Part shown: piece after piece, positions 7,685 to 14,713 of the stretch
Layout of the letters: each line of letters opens with the position of its first letter
Position numbering within the stretch: the stretch's first letter is position 1
Assembly: GCA_021372695.1 (NCBI GenBank)
Contig: JAJFTY010000172.1
Location: 1 to 18,434 of the forward strand
Source: Deltaproteobacteria bacterium
GTDB taxonomy: Bacteria > Desulfobacterota > Syntrophia > Syntrophales > UBA5619
Length of the DNA: 18,434 nucleotides
Reading direction: 5' to 3'
Notes under the pieces: model-generated
Databases searched by the model: none
Told to the model about the DNA's origin: nothing
The model's input: only the letters and a program-made list of their open reading frames with translations
Made by a program: the position numbers and the translations under genes

Positions 7685-8431
7685 CGGCAAAGATGAAAAC
7701 GGGCGTCGGAGTGTTCCCAGAGTCTTCACCTCTTGCTCTGTCAGTCGCCGGTACTGGCCGGTCAGCAAATCACCCAATACAATGGGCCCGAAGGCGAGGC
7801 GCTTGAGCGCCGCGACTTCATGGCCGATGGCTTTGCACATGCGCCGGATCTCGCGGTTCTTACCCTCGACCAGGGTCATGGTCAAATGCGATTCACGGTT
7901 GCTCGATTTACGGACCACGATCTTGTGCGCCCTGAGGACTTCCCCCTCATCCGTGATCCCACGCAGGAGTCTGTCCGCATCTTCATCGCCGACCCTTCCC
8001 CTGACGGTGACCGCATATACCCTCTCAATGGCATTGGCAGGGTCGGTCAAAAACGCGGAGAGGTGGGTATCCGTCGTCAACAACAGGAGCCCGGTGGTCT
8101 GCATGTCCAGGCGCCCGACCGGATGCAAATGTTGAAGATCTGGCGGCAACAGATCGTAAACAGTCTTGCGTCCTTTTTCATCGCTGCGGGTGGTGACGTA
8201 ATTCTTGGGTTTATGGACAACCACGGTGCGATCGGCCGTGGGCGTGAAGATATTTCCGTTGAGCGCGAACCGGTCCTGTTCAGGGACCACCGGGGCCGCA
8301 GGATCCGTGACGGTACGGCCATTGACGTTGAGGCGCCCCTCAAGGACCCACTGGCGTGTCTGGCTCCGGGAAGCAATGCCCAATTTGGACAGGGCCCGCT
8401 CCAGCGTCACTTTTCCAGAAGCTCGCGCCAT
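7556..8431 (-). CDS. RsuA/RluB-type pseudouridine synthase
   Basis: Cytoplasmic enzyme that isomerises a specific uridine of 16S or 23S rRNA to pseudouridine. Residues 7-60 form an S4 RNA-binding domain (ERALSKLGIASR, LNVNGRTV). The catalytic domain has HKPKNYVTT, the active-site motif VGRLDMQTTGLLLLTTD with catalytic Asp109, and EGKNREIRRMCKAIGHEV. The family core ends near residue 240. The remaining 50 or so residues are polar, low in conservation signs, and lie almost entirely antisense to the convergent membrane-protein gene. Start: ATG 8431. A TTG four codons upstream (8443) is possible, but its GGAAGG site is too close. Whether the target is 16S (RsuA) or 23S (RluB/E/F) cannot be told from this alone. 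Confidence 0.9.
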   Translation of the reverse strand: MARASGKVTLERALSKLGIASRSQTRQWVLEGRLNVNGRTVTDPAAPVVPEQDRFALNGNIFTPTADRTVVVHKPKNYVTTRSDEKGRKTVYDLLPPDLQHLHPVGRLDMQTTGLLLLTTDTHLSAFLTDPANAIERVYAVTVRGRVGDEDADRLLRGITDEGEVLRAHKIVVRKSSNRESHLTMTLVEGKNREIRRMCKAIGHEVAALKRLAFGPIVLGDLLTGQYRRLTEQEVKTLGTLRRPFSSLPSFRGTAHHRACTKNKKDDEIESRAGDQGLRETEADGDGNGQG

Positions 8432-8629
8432 AAAACCACCCAATACCTTCCCGATCCTCTCCTCAGACGCCGGTACGATAGCACGAAAAAGAAGGGACCA
8501 CTATCTATTGCGAAAAGCCGGCCCGGAACAGGCAAGAAGTTCTTCACTCGTACAAGTCTGTTTGCTATTTGGTGAGGCTTGAAGTAGAGTCGTTTCCCTC
8601 GATGAAAGATCAATCCATTCGGGTCGAAC

Positions 8630-10279
8630 ATGAAAATAGCCTGCTCCTATCTGTGTGATTACAGGGATAGAAATGATTATTTCCTGTCACTCATGCCCTG
8701 GGGTATCTCTTCCATAGCGGCATATCTTGAACGAGAAAACCACACGGTGATCCTTGCAAATTTGTCGCAGCACGGAGCGATCAAAGGAGCGGAAATCATT
8801 CTCAAAGAAAAACCCGACGCTGTTGCCGTCTCCATATTTTCTTTCAACAGAACCGAATCTTTCCAACTTATCCGTGAGCTTAAACGCAAAAACAGGAATC
8901 TTATCATCATTGCCGGAGGCCAGCACCCCACCTTTCTTCATGAGCAGATACTCTCCGAATATCCCGAAATAGACTACATCGTCAGGGGTGAAGGCGAAGC
9001 GGCCACGGCGAAATTGCTCGGCGACCTGAAATCGCACGAACGCTCCCGTGTCATCACGAAAGAGAGAATCGCCGATCTGGACTCCCTCCCCATCCCGGCG
9101 ATGTTCGGCGGAAAAATGATCGGGGTCGATCCGCACGAACAGTTCAGGTACATCATCACCACACGCGGATGCCCATCGAAATGCAGATACTGCTCATCGC
9201 CCTATTTCTGGGGGAGGAAGGTGACATACCGCAGCCCGGCCAATATTGTGGCTGAACTCCAATATATCCGGGAGAAATACGGCATCATCTACTGCTCCAT
9301 CCGCGACGACAACTTCACGATCGATAAAAAACGGGTTCTCGAATTCTGCCGCCTCCTTGGCGAAAGCGGAACTTACATGATGTGGAACTGCCAGGCACGG
9401 GTCGACACCGTCGATCTGGAGATGCTCGTCGCGATGAAAAGATGCGGCCTCGAACATATTCAGTTCGGCGTGGAGAGCGGCTCGGAAAAGATGCTCAGAC
9501 TGTACGATAAAGCCACATCCCTGGAAAGAATCAGGCGCGCCTCGGCAGCCGCGCGAAAGGCCGGCGTTTACCTCTCGTTCTATCTGATGGCAGGCATGGA
9601 GGGTGAAGAGGATGCCGATATCGAGAGCACCATCTCCCTGATGCGCTCCGCCCTGCCCCATGACGCCATTGTTTCACCGGTAGCCTATTATCCGGGAACG
9701 GGGATTTATGAGCGTGCAAAAGAAGAGGGGAAAATAGACGATGCGATCTGGAATCGTAAAAAGGATTCCGGACTGTATGTGATGGACAGAAAAGAAACCA
9801 AAGGATGGATCAAGCGCCTTCTCAAGGAGAGCAGCGCCGTGTCCAGTCAAGCTGTTTATAACACTGAGGATTTTGCCGCACATCGAAAAGCAGCCGGGGA
9901 AGATTGCTGGATGACGGATCTGCTGGAAGGTGACTTCTATCTTGACTCCGGAGAGATCGAACGAGCGGTCGCCACGTACAAAAGAGTGATCAGCCGGCAC
10001 CCTGAAAACATCTGGGGATACCTGAAATCTGCCGAAGCTCTCTCGGAGGCCTCTCCTGCCGAAGCCATCAGGATGTTCAAGAAAGCAGCGCAGAAAGTAC
10101 CGTCATATCACGGCACCTGGCTGCGCATCGCTCAGCTCGAATATGAAAATGGACATTTTGACGCCGCGCGGAAATCTGCCGAGAAATCGTTGTCTCTTGA
10201 TCCTTATGACAGCGAAACGGTCGCTTTCCTTCAATTTCTGAGCAAACGACAGACGAAACGCAAAAGATCTACGAACTGA
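8630..10279 (+). CDS. B12-binding-type radical SAM protein with TPR-like C-terminus
   Basis: Residues 1-135 form a cobalamin-binding-like Rossmann domain (GISSIAAYLE, IIIAGGQHPT, IVRGEGEAA). Residues about 170-385 are a radical SAM domain whose 4Fe-4S cluster ligands are Cys181, Cys185 and Cys188 in GCPSKCRYC, with HIQFGVESGSE downstream. From about 425 onwards there are helical repeats resembling TPR units (GDFYLDSGEIERAVATYKRV, LEYENGHFDAARKSAEKSL). Such enzymes carry out difficult methylations or rearrangements, often on lipids, cofactors or natural products. The substrate here is unknown, and the classic DxHxxG base-off cobalamin motif is not obvious, so B12 binding itself is uncertain. 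It is 549 aa and stands alone, diverging from the pseudouridine synthase across about 200 bases. ATG 8630 has only a weak GGGTCG ribosome site. Confidence 0.88.
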   Translation: MKIACSYLCDYRDRNDYFLSLMPWGISSIAAYLERENHTVILANLSQHGAIKGAEIILKEKPDAVAVSIFSFNRTESFQLIRELKRKNRNLIIIAGGQHPTFLHEQILSEYPEIDYIVRGEGEAATAKLLGDLKSHERSRVITKERIADLDSLPIPAMFGGKMIGVDPHEQFRYIITTRGCPSKCRYCSSPYFWGRKVTYRSPANIVAELQYIREKYGIIYCSIRDDNFTIDKKRVLEFCRLLGESGTYMMWNCQARVDTVDLEMLVAMKRCGLEHIQFGVESGSEKMLRLYDKATSLERIRRASAAARKAGVYLSFYLMAGMEGEEDADIESTISLMRSALPHDAIVSPVAYYPGTGIYERAKEEGKIDDAIWNRKKDSGLYVMDRKETKGWIKRLLKESSAVSSQAVYNTEDFAAHRKAAGEDCWMTDLLEGDFYLDSGEIERAVATYKRVISRHPENIWGYLKSAEALSEASPAEAIRMFKKAAQKVPSYHGTWLRIAQLEYENGHFDAARKSAEKSLSLDPYDSETVAFLQFLSKRQTKRKRSTN

Positions 10280-10427
10280 CATTGAAAGAAAGCATATCGG
10301 TGAAAACTTCGGTTACTTCCCTTTCAAGGAGGAGTGGATTCTCCAGATCATGGAAAGAGCCATCCCCTGAGAATTGTTTTGGGCAATGAGTGCCTGATTA
10401 CAGACGACAACCAAAATGAATTCAGGA

Positions 10428-10464
10428 ATAAAAAAGGGGTCGAGCCAATAGACTCTTCCCCTTT
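10428..10464 (-). terminator. intrinsic terminator of the PEP-CTERM gene
   Basis: Read on the minus strand, AAAGGGG pairs with CCCCTTT, with an inner GAG/CTC pair around TCTATTGG. TTTATT follows directly. It lies about 20 bases after the stop of the PEP-CTERM gene. The A-rich opposite flank means it may also act weakly for the radical SAM transcript coming the other way. Confidence 0.75.
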
Positions 10465-10485
10465 GAACGCGATGATTTGGCTATC

Positions 10486-11508
10486 TTACTTCTTGATCCT
10501 TCTGCGGAATCCGGCCAGACCCAGCAGGCCGAGTCCGAACAGAAGCATTGTGGCGGGCTCGGGCACACCCACCGCAATGGAGAACACATTAGGTTTCCCA
10601 AGGTTGTCATCGAAGTCTAACGCAAACGGGTCGTCATCATAGATATCGATGGACAGCGCCTTAAACTCGAGAGAGTACGTTTCCCAATGGAATTTCCACC
10701 AGTCATACCAATGATCTCCCGGTTCCAGATAATTGATATATCCCCGCGCAAACAACTCAGCGTCAAAGTCCACATTGAATAATGTGTCCAGTGTGAAAGG
10801 TTTGAAGGAGAAATCCCAGATTCCCACCTGATCCAGGTTAAGGTTTATGGTTTCTATTGATGAGTCATCCATCGTGAAGTCGCCGTATATGTATTTATCT
10901 GTGCCCCGGAGATTGCCCACAAGCGTCCCCTTGAGCGCATCGAGATTCAAATGATCGGTCTGTTTGACATCGACATCGACGCTTATCCCGGTTAATCCCC
11001 AGAGATCCTTACCAATACTTAACGCGGTCAGTGAGTCGCTGCCGGTGACCGTGCCGCCGATTGCCGGTGTATAGGTCTTGTCGATGTCGAGCGCAAGATC
11101 CAGATTATAGATATCATACTTCGTGCCTGCAAGGTACGCATCCAGTCCCGCATATGCACCCAACAGGCTTGACATAAGACCGCCATTGTCATTTCCCGAA
11201 TAGCTCATGGAAATGGCTGTGGTAGAACCCAGACTCGTGTAGCCGTTGTAATCGACGTTGAAAACACCGTTGACGCTGCCCTCGACTGTTCCCGAACTGG
11301 CTCCGAAAGCGTAGCCGATCCCTATAGTCGTGCTGCCGATAACTCCGGACTTTTCATAACCGAGGGATAGTGAATCGGTTCCCCACATGCTCTGCTCCGG
11401 GGCGATGAAACCAAGATCGAAGCTTGCGTTGTTAGCCTGCGCGACCTCGCCCCCCGCAAGAAAAATAAGCAGAAAAACAAAAAGCGGAAACAATTTGAAG
11501 TTTTTCAT
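10486..11508 (-). CDS. PEP-CTERM sorting domain protein, exported, function unknown
   Basis: A 340-residue secreted protein. It has an N-terminal signal peptide (MKNFK, then the hydrophobic LFPLFVFLLIFLAGG, probable cleavage after AQA near residue 26). At the C-terminus is a textbook PEP-CTERM tripartite signal: VPEP at 315-318, a hydrophobic helix to 334, and the basic end RRRIKK. Exosortase cleaves such signals and anchors or releases the protein at the envelope or in exopolysaccharide. The mature part is rich in Gly, Asp, Ser and Thr, probably beta-rich, with an Asp-rich stretch YDDDPFALDFDDN before the signal; I recognise no enzymatic domain. ATG 11508 is preferred because AAAGGAG lies just upstream and the signal peptide starts there. 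The frame stays open to 11697 but that extension looks non-coding. No exosortase gene is in the window. Confidence 0.9.
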   Translation of the reverse strand: MKNFKLFPLFVFLLIFLAGGEVAQANNASFDLGFIAPEQSMWGTDSLSLGYEKSGVIGSTTIGIGYAFGASSGTVEGSVNGVFNVDYNGYTSLGSTTAISMSYSGNDNGGLMSSLLGAYAGLDAYLAGTKYDIYNLDLALDIDKTYTPAIGGTVTGSDSLTALSIGKDLWGLTGISVDVDVKQTDHLNLDALKGTLVGNLRGTDKYIYGDFTMDDSSIETINLNLDQVGIWDFSFKPFTLDTLFNVDFDAELFARGYINYLEPGDHWYDWWKFHWETYSLEFKALSIDIYDDDPFALDFDDNLGKPNVFSIAVGVPEPATMLLFGLGLLGLAGFRRRIKK

Positions 11509-11604
11509 CTTTTCTCCTTTCCGTGTTATGGGGAGCTGTAGCGAAAATAACCCGATCGCGGTCCTCCGCTTGACTGAATCTGCAATCTCACACTCCCCGG
11601 GTGC

Positions 11605-11617
11605 AGTGACTGTCACT
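11605..11617. promoter_or_regulatory. 13-base palindrome in the PEP-CTERM leader
   Basis: AGTGACTGTCACT is a perfect 6+1+6 dyad, about 100 bases upstream of the PEP-CTERM start codon and downstream of the proposed sigma-54 promoter. It could be an operator or a short RNA hairpin. Such a short palindrome can also occur by chance. Confidence 0.25.
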
Positions 11618-11813
11618 TCGCCACATCCAACAATCTCCAGATAATGCAACAACGGCTGCATCTTCTTTAAAGTAAGTGCCTTGTTCCCGGTGCGCACAAG
11701 CTAGAAGTTCTGAACCACAATGGACAGACAGGCGAAAACATCACAAACGAATTTCAGGAGAGATGAAATGGGCCAAAGATAAGTCAAGAACAGCGTGAAA
11801 GATGCAAAATAAA

Positions 11814-11829
11814 TGCAATTTTTACGCCA
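11814..11829 (-). promoter_or_regulatory. sigma-54 (-24/-12) promoter candidate for the PEP-CTERM gene
   Basis: On the minus strand the sequence is TGGCGT-AAAAA-TTGCA. The invariant GG (-24) and GC (-12) are exactly ten bases apart, and only two positions differ from the TGGCAC-N5-TTGC consensus. Transcription would start near 11804, leaving an untranslated leader of about 295 bases. Sigma-54 control through the PrsK/PrsR two-component pair is known for exosortase-associated gene sets in several bacteria, which fits the PEP-CTERM product downstream. No activator site is identified. Confidence 0.5.
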
Positions 11830-12024
11830 CCTTTGCAGGTATATGATTTGAATTAGATTACTAATTTTACTTAATTGGGGATCGTCAGTAAGTGTAAAAA
11901 AAAGCGACACTGGAAAACTCAAAAAAGTAGGCGCCGATTTTATTTATATCAATTATTACAATATATTAAACTTTAACGCTGAAGTGTCAGAAATACCGAC
12001 GCTCACATTGCGTTACCTTCAAAC

Positions 12025-12043
12025 CCGACACGAGGGTTGTCGG
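12025..12043 (-). terminator. weak terminator candidate after the S8 protease gene
   Basis: CCGACA (12025-12030) pairs with TGTCGG (12038-12043) around a 7-base loop, about 35 bases past the protease stop. On the minus strand it is followed by GTTTGA, a very short T-run. The stem is only six pairs, so this is tentative. Confidence 0.35.
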
Positions 12044-12076
12044 ACCAAACATTACTGGAACAGGGATGAACTTTCT

Positions 12077-14488
12077 TTATTGCCGCAGGCCCGCGGCGGT
12101 CTGGAGGATGAAGAGCGCCTCCCGCAGTCCGATCGGATACCCGGTGGCCGGCGCCTGGCTGGTGGGAGCGGGGTAGGAGGCCGGGGCGGGAAGCCCCGCG
12201 ATCATCCGCAACACCAGGATCGCGTCGTCGACTTCAGTCCGGCAGTCGCCGGTCAGATCCCCGGGCCGATCCGCGGCCGTCAGAAAACACTGGAGCTGGA
12301 GCGCGGCAAAGGCATTCAACCTGCCGCCGGAAACCGTCTTTCCGGCCGCACTCCCGATCTTGTCCACCGAGCCGAGAATCGCGGACCGGAGCTCCGGGTA
12401 TCCGAGTGCAGGAAACCGGGCGAGGAGCAGCCCCGCGACACCTGCCACGTGGGGGGCCGCCATCGAGGTGCCGCTCATGTAATGGTAGGGCACGGAAACC
12501 GGCTTGTTGACCAGAGTCACCGTTGGAGCGCCCAGCGCAAGCAGCGTCTGGCCCGTTGCCAGCGGGACGAAGACCGCGGGAATCCAGTTGCCGGCGCTCA
12601 TCAGCGTACCGCCGTTGACGTCGGTTTCGTCCACGATATTGTTGTAGATGATCGCGCCGATGGCCCCCGCAGTCCGCGCGTTCCGCACCTTCTCGAAAAA
12701 ATAGAAGGCGGTGCCGTCCCGGTCGCCTCTCTTGATCAGGGCGACGTTTCCGTTCACCGCGGCGGGAAATTGGTCCGGATAGCCCTGGCCGCAGTCGTAG
12801 GCCCTTCCCGTGATCCCGCTCTCTCCGGTCTTGCCCGCATAGAGCATGCCGATCGCCGCGTATTCGACCGGGTCGCCCCCCTCGACCCGGACCTTCGCCT
12901 CCGTGAGGTTACCCTCCAGCACGGTGGAGTAGACCTGTACGCCGGGGGCCATGAGATCGACGCTCGCGGCCCCGTAGTTGCTGAAGGAGGCGAGCCGGTC
13001 GTCGGAGTCGCCGGCCGCCACGGAGATGATGTTGTCCAGGTTGTAACCGGATGGATAGTGCGGGGTCGAATCGTTGTTCTGCGCATCGTTTCCCGCTGCA
13101 CAGATCGCGAGAATCCCCGCGTCCCGTAGCAGCGTGAAGGCCTCCTCTTCGGTATCGGTCCGGGCCGCCCCCCCGAAGCTGCAGTTGATGATTTTCGCCC
13201 CCTGGTCGATGGCGTAGAGGAGCGCCTCGACCACGGCGAACCCCTGGAAATACTCCCCGTTGTCGGCCTGCACCTTGAGGGGCATGATCCGGGCACGCCA
13301 GTTGACCCCGGCGATGCCCTGGCCGTTGTTTCCGGAGGCGGCGATGATCCCGGCGACGTGGGTGCCGTGGTCGTCCGGACCGATGGGGTCGTTGTCCGCC
13401 ACGGTGTGGGCCTGATCGGTCTCGACGGCCCCCGCAAAGTCCCAGCCCCGGATGTCGTCCACGTAGCCGTTGCCGTCATCGTCCACGCCGGGCGTACCGT
13501 TCAACTCCGCAACGTTCACCCACATGTTCGCCGCCAGGTCGGGATGCAGATGGTTGACCCCCGTGTCGATGACGGCAACCACCACCTCCGGCCCTCCCGT
13601 GGCGATATCCCAGGCCTCCCCGGCCCGGATCTTCGCGAGCCCCCATTGCAGATTGATGTAGGGATCGTCGGCGGTCCGGTTCGGGTAGCGCAGGGCATGC
13701 CGCTCGGCCCGCTCGACAATCCCGGAGGCCTCGTAGAGGCGGATCGCCTTCACCGCGGCCATCCCTTCGTGCAGCCCGATCCTCTGGAGGCGGAGCTTCG
13801 GGATGAAGCTCAGGACCGTGCTTCCCAGAGAGAGGTGCAGCGCCTCGACCTCCTCGGCCGCCGCGCCGGGCCGGAGTTTCACCAGGAGTTCGCCCCTCTT
13901 GTAGAGCGGCCTTCCCCGGTTGTCCGTTTCCCCGGCGGATTCTCTCTCCGGGGTCGCGCTTCCCAGCCGCACGCCGCCTCGGTCAGGGGCGGCGCCGGTC
14001 TGCCGTTCCGCCGTCGCCGCCGGCGCGCTCCCCGATCCGGGCTGTGCCGAAGCCTCCTGGCCGTCCGCAGAAGGGGCAGCGCTCGATGGCGCGGCGGCGG
14101 ACTCTCGCCCGGCCGAGCCGACGGTCCAGGCGCGGATGATGCGATAGGCCCGGGTCTCAGGCCGAAACTCGTAAACCAGGGCGCGGTTCCGGCAGAGCTG
14201 CTCCAGGGCCTCTTCGATGGTCGCATCGGTCAGCCGAAGGGTGACTGCGCCGGAGACGCCCTCATCGGGCACGACCTCGACGCCCGCCTTCCGGCCGATC
14301 TCCCGCAGGACGTCGCGGATGTCGGCATTCCGGACATCGATGGAGATCCGGTCGCCGCTCATGAGGATCCCCTGCCCCTGCGGGCCCGCCGCCTCCGCGG
14401 CAAAAGCAGGCAGGGCCGCGAGACAGGCCGCGCCGATGACGCCCGAAATGCAAAGAACGACAAGCCAGAACCGGACCGACGACGCCAC
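12077..14488 (-). CDS. secreted subtilisin-family (S8) protease with STN, PA and dockerin-like parts
   Basis: Numbering is for the 803-residue form. A signal peptide (residues 1-30, ending LPAFA) is followed by an STN-like domain (about 47-119: ISIDVRNADIRDVLREIGRK and VTLRLTDATIEEALEQL), then an Ala/Ser/Pro-rich linker to about 190. Next is a fervidolysin-type propeptide (RGELLVKLRPG onwards) and the S8 domain from about 280. The triad is Asp308 (VAVIDTG), His374 (DDHGTHVAG) and Ser675 (SGTSMAAPHVAG), with Asn467 in AAGND as oxyanion residue, so it should be active. A PA-like insert (about 530-660) lies between Asn and Ser. The C-terminus has a dockerin-like GDLTGDCRTEVDDAILVLRMIAG. Start: GTG 14488 is chosen because it directly precedes the signal peptide, but it has no clear ribosome site. 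The frame is open to an ATG at 14701, through a palindromic repeat. The gene follows the HlyD-type adaptor on the same strand. Confidence 0.85.
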   Translation of the reverse strand: MASSVRFWLVVLCISGVIGAACLAALPAFAAEAAGPQGQGILMSGDRISIDVRNADIRDVLREIGRKAGVEVVPDEGVSGAVTLRLTDATIEEALEQLCRNRALVYEFRPETRAYRIIRAWTVGSAGRESAAAPSSAAPSADGQEASAQPGSGSAPAATAERQTGAAPDRGGVRLGSATPERESAGETDNRGRPLYKRGELLVKLRPGAAAEEVEALHLSLGSTVLSFIPKLRLQRIGLHEGMAAVKAIRLYEASGIVERAERHALRYPNRTADDPYINLQWGLAKIRAGEAWDIATGGPEVVVAVIDTGVNHLHPDLAANMWVNVAELNGTPGVDDDGNGYVDDIRGWDFAGAVETDQAHTVADNDPIGPDDHGTHVAGIIAASGNNGQGIAGVNWRARIMPLKVQADNGEYFQGFAVVEALLYAIDQGAKIINCSFGGAARTDTEEEAFTLLRDAGILAICAAGNDAQNNDSTPHYPSGYNLDNIISVAAGDSDDRLASFSNYGAASVDLMAPGVQVYSTVLEGNLTEAKVRVEGGDPVEYAAIGMLYAGKTGESGITGRAYDCGQGYPDQFPAAVNGNVALIKRGDRDGTAFYFFEKVRNARTAGAIGAIIYNNIVDETDVNGGTLMSAGNWIPAVFVPLATGQTLLALGAPTVTLVNKPVSVPYHYMSGTSMAAPHVAGVAGLLLARFPALGYPELRSAILGSVDKIGSAAGKTVSGGRLNAFAALQLQCFLTAADRPGDLTGDCRTEVDDAILVLRMIAGLPAPASYPAPTSQAPATGYPIGLREALFILQTAAGLRQ

Positions 14489-14519
14489 TGAGACAAGAAC
14501 CGCACGGAACTTCGGAATC

Positions 14520-14677
14520 GGATCCCGGGAGCGCGCATTGGAGGTTTTTCGGGGCACCCTGCTCCCGCAGCGAAGCGCTCGCAAAGACGATTGTTTGAGC
14601 GCGAAGCGCGAGTTTCGTCTTTGCAGCGAAGCGAGGAGGAGCAGGGTCGAAATAGATCCAGCGCGCGGAGGGATCCC
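14520..14677. repeat. nested inverted-repeat element at the 5' end of the protease gene
   Basis: Several dyads are nested. Imperfect outer ends (14520-14536 and 14661-14677) share GCGCGC and a GGGATCC/GGATCCC part. A perfect 10-bp arm ACCCTGCTCC (14556-14565) pairs with 14638-14647. A perfect 10-bp arm GCAAAGACGA (14581-14590) pairs with 14615-14624. A central GCGC-GAA-GCGC hairpin lies at 14599-14609. The octamer GCGAAGCG occurs three times (14570, 14601, 14626). This resembles a REP/MITE-type mobile palindromic element. It lies between the adaptor stop and the likely protease start, and would be translated only if the upstream ATG at 14701 were used. Confidence 0.6.
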
Positions 14678-14713
14678 GATTAGCAAAGGACTCGAAATCA
14701 TGATCTGGGCATC

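Larger units (their letters stand above)
11509..12076. other. gene-free leader and AT-rich intergenic stretch
   Basis: About 570 bases between the PEP-CTERM gene and the end of the protease gene. From 11509 to about 11700 it has normal composition and is probably the transcribed leader of the PEP-CTERM gene. From about 11700 to 11990 it is clearly AT-richer than anything else in the window, with A/T runs and a sigma-54-like site. A 73-codon minus-strand frame at 11701-11922 has no ribosome site and an unlikely composition. I see no known riboswitch or RNA gene. Confidence 0.6.

Noticed and set aside
7733..8575. 280-codon plus-strand frame antisense to the pseudouridine synthase
   Set aside because: The opposite strand encodes a well-conserved enzyme; this frame has no recognisable fold.
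11509..11700. cyclic-di-GMP (GEMM) or cobalamin riboswitch in the PEP-CTERM leader
   Set aside because: None of the conserved core stretches of either class could be found by eye.
11701..11922. 73-codon minus-strand frame in the AT-rich spacer
   Set aside because: No ribosome site, no similarity I recognise, and it overlaps the sigma-54 promoter candidate.
11984..13129. 381-codon plus-strand frame antisense to the protease
   Set aside because: Arg/Gly/His-rich shadow of the S8 gene with no start signal.
13358..14491. 377-codon plus-strand frame antisense to the protease N-terminal half
   Set aside because: Same reasoning: low-complexity shadow opposite a gene with intact domains.
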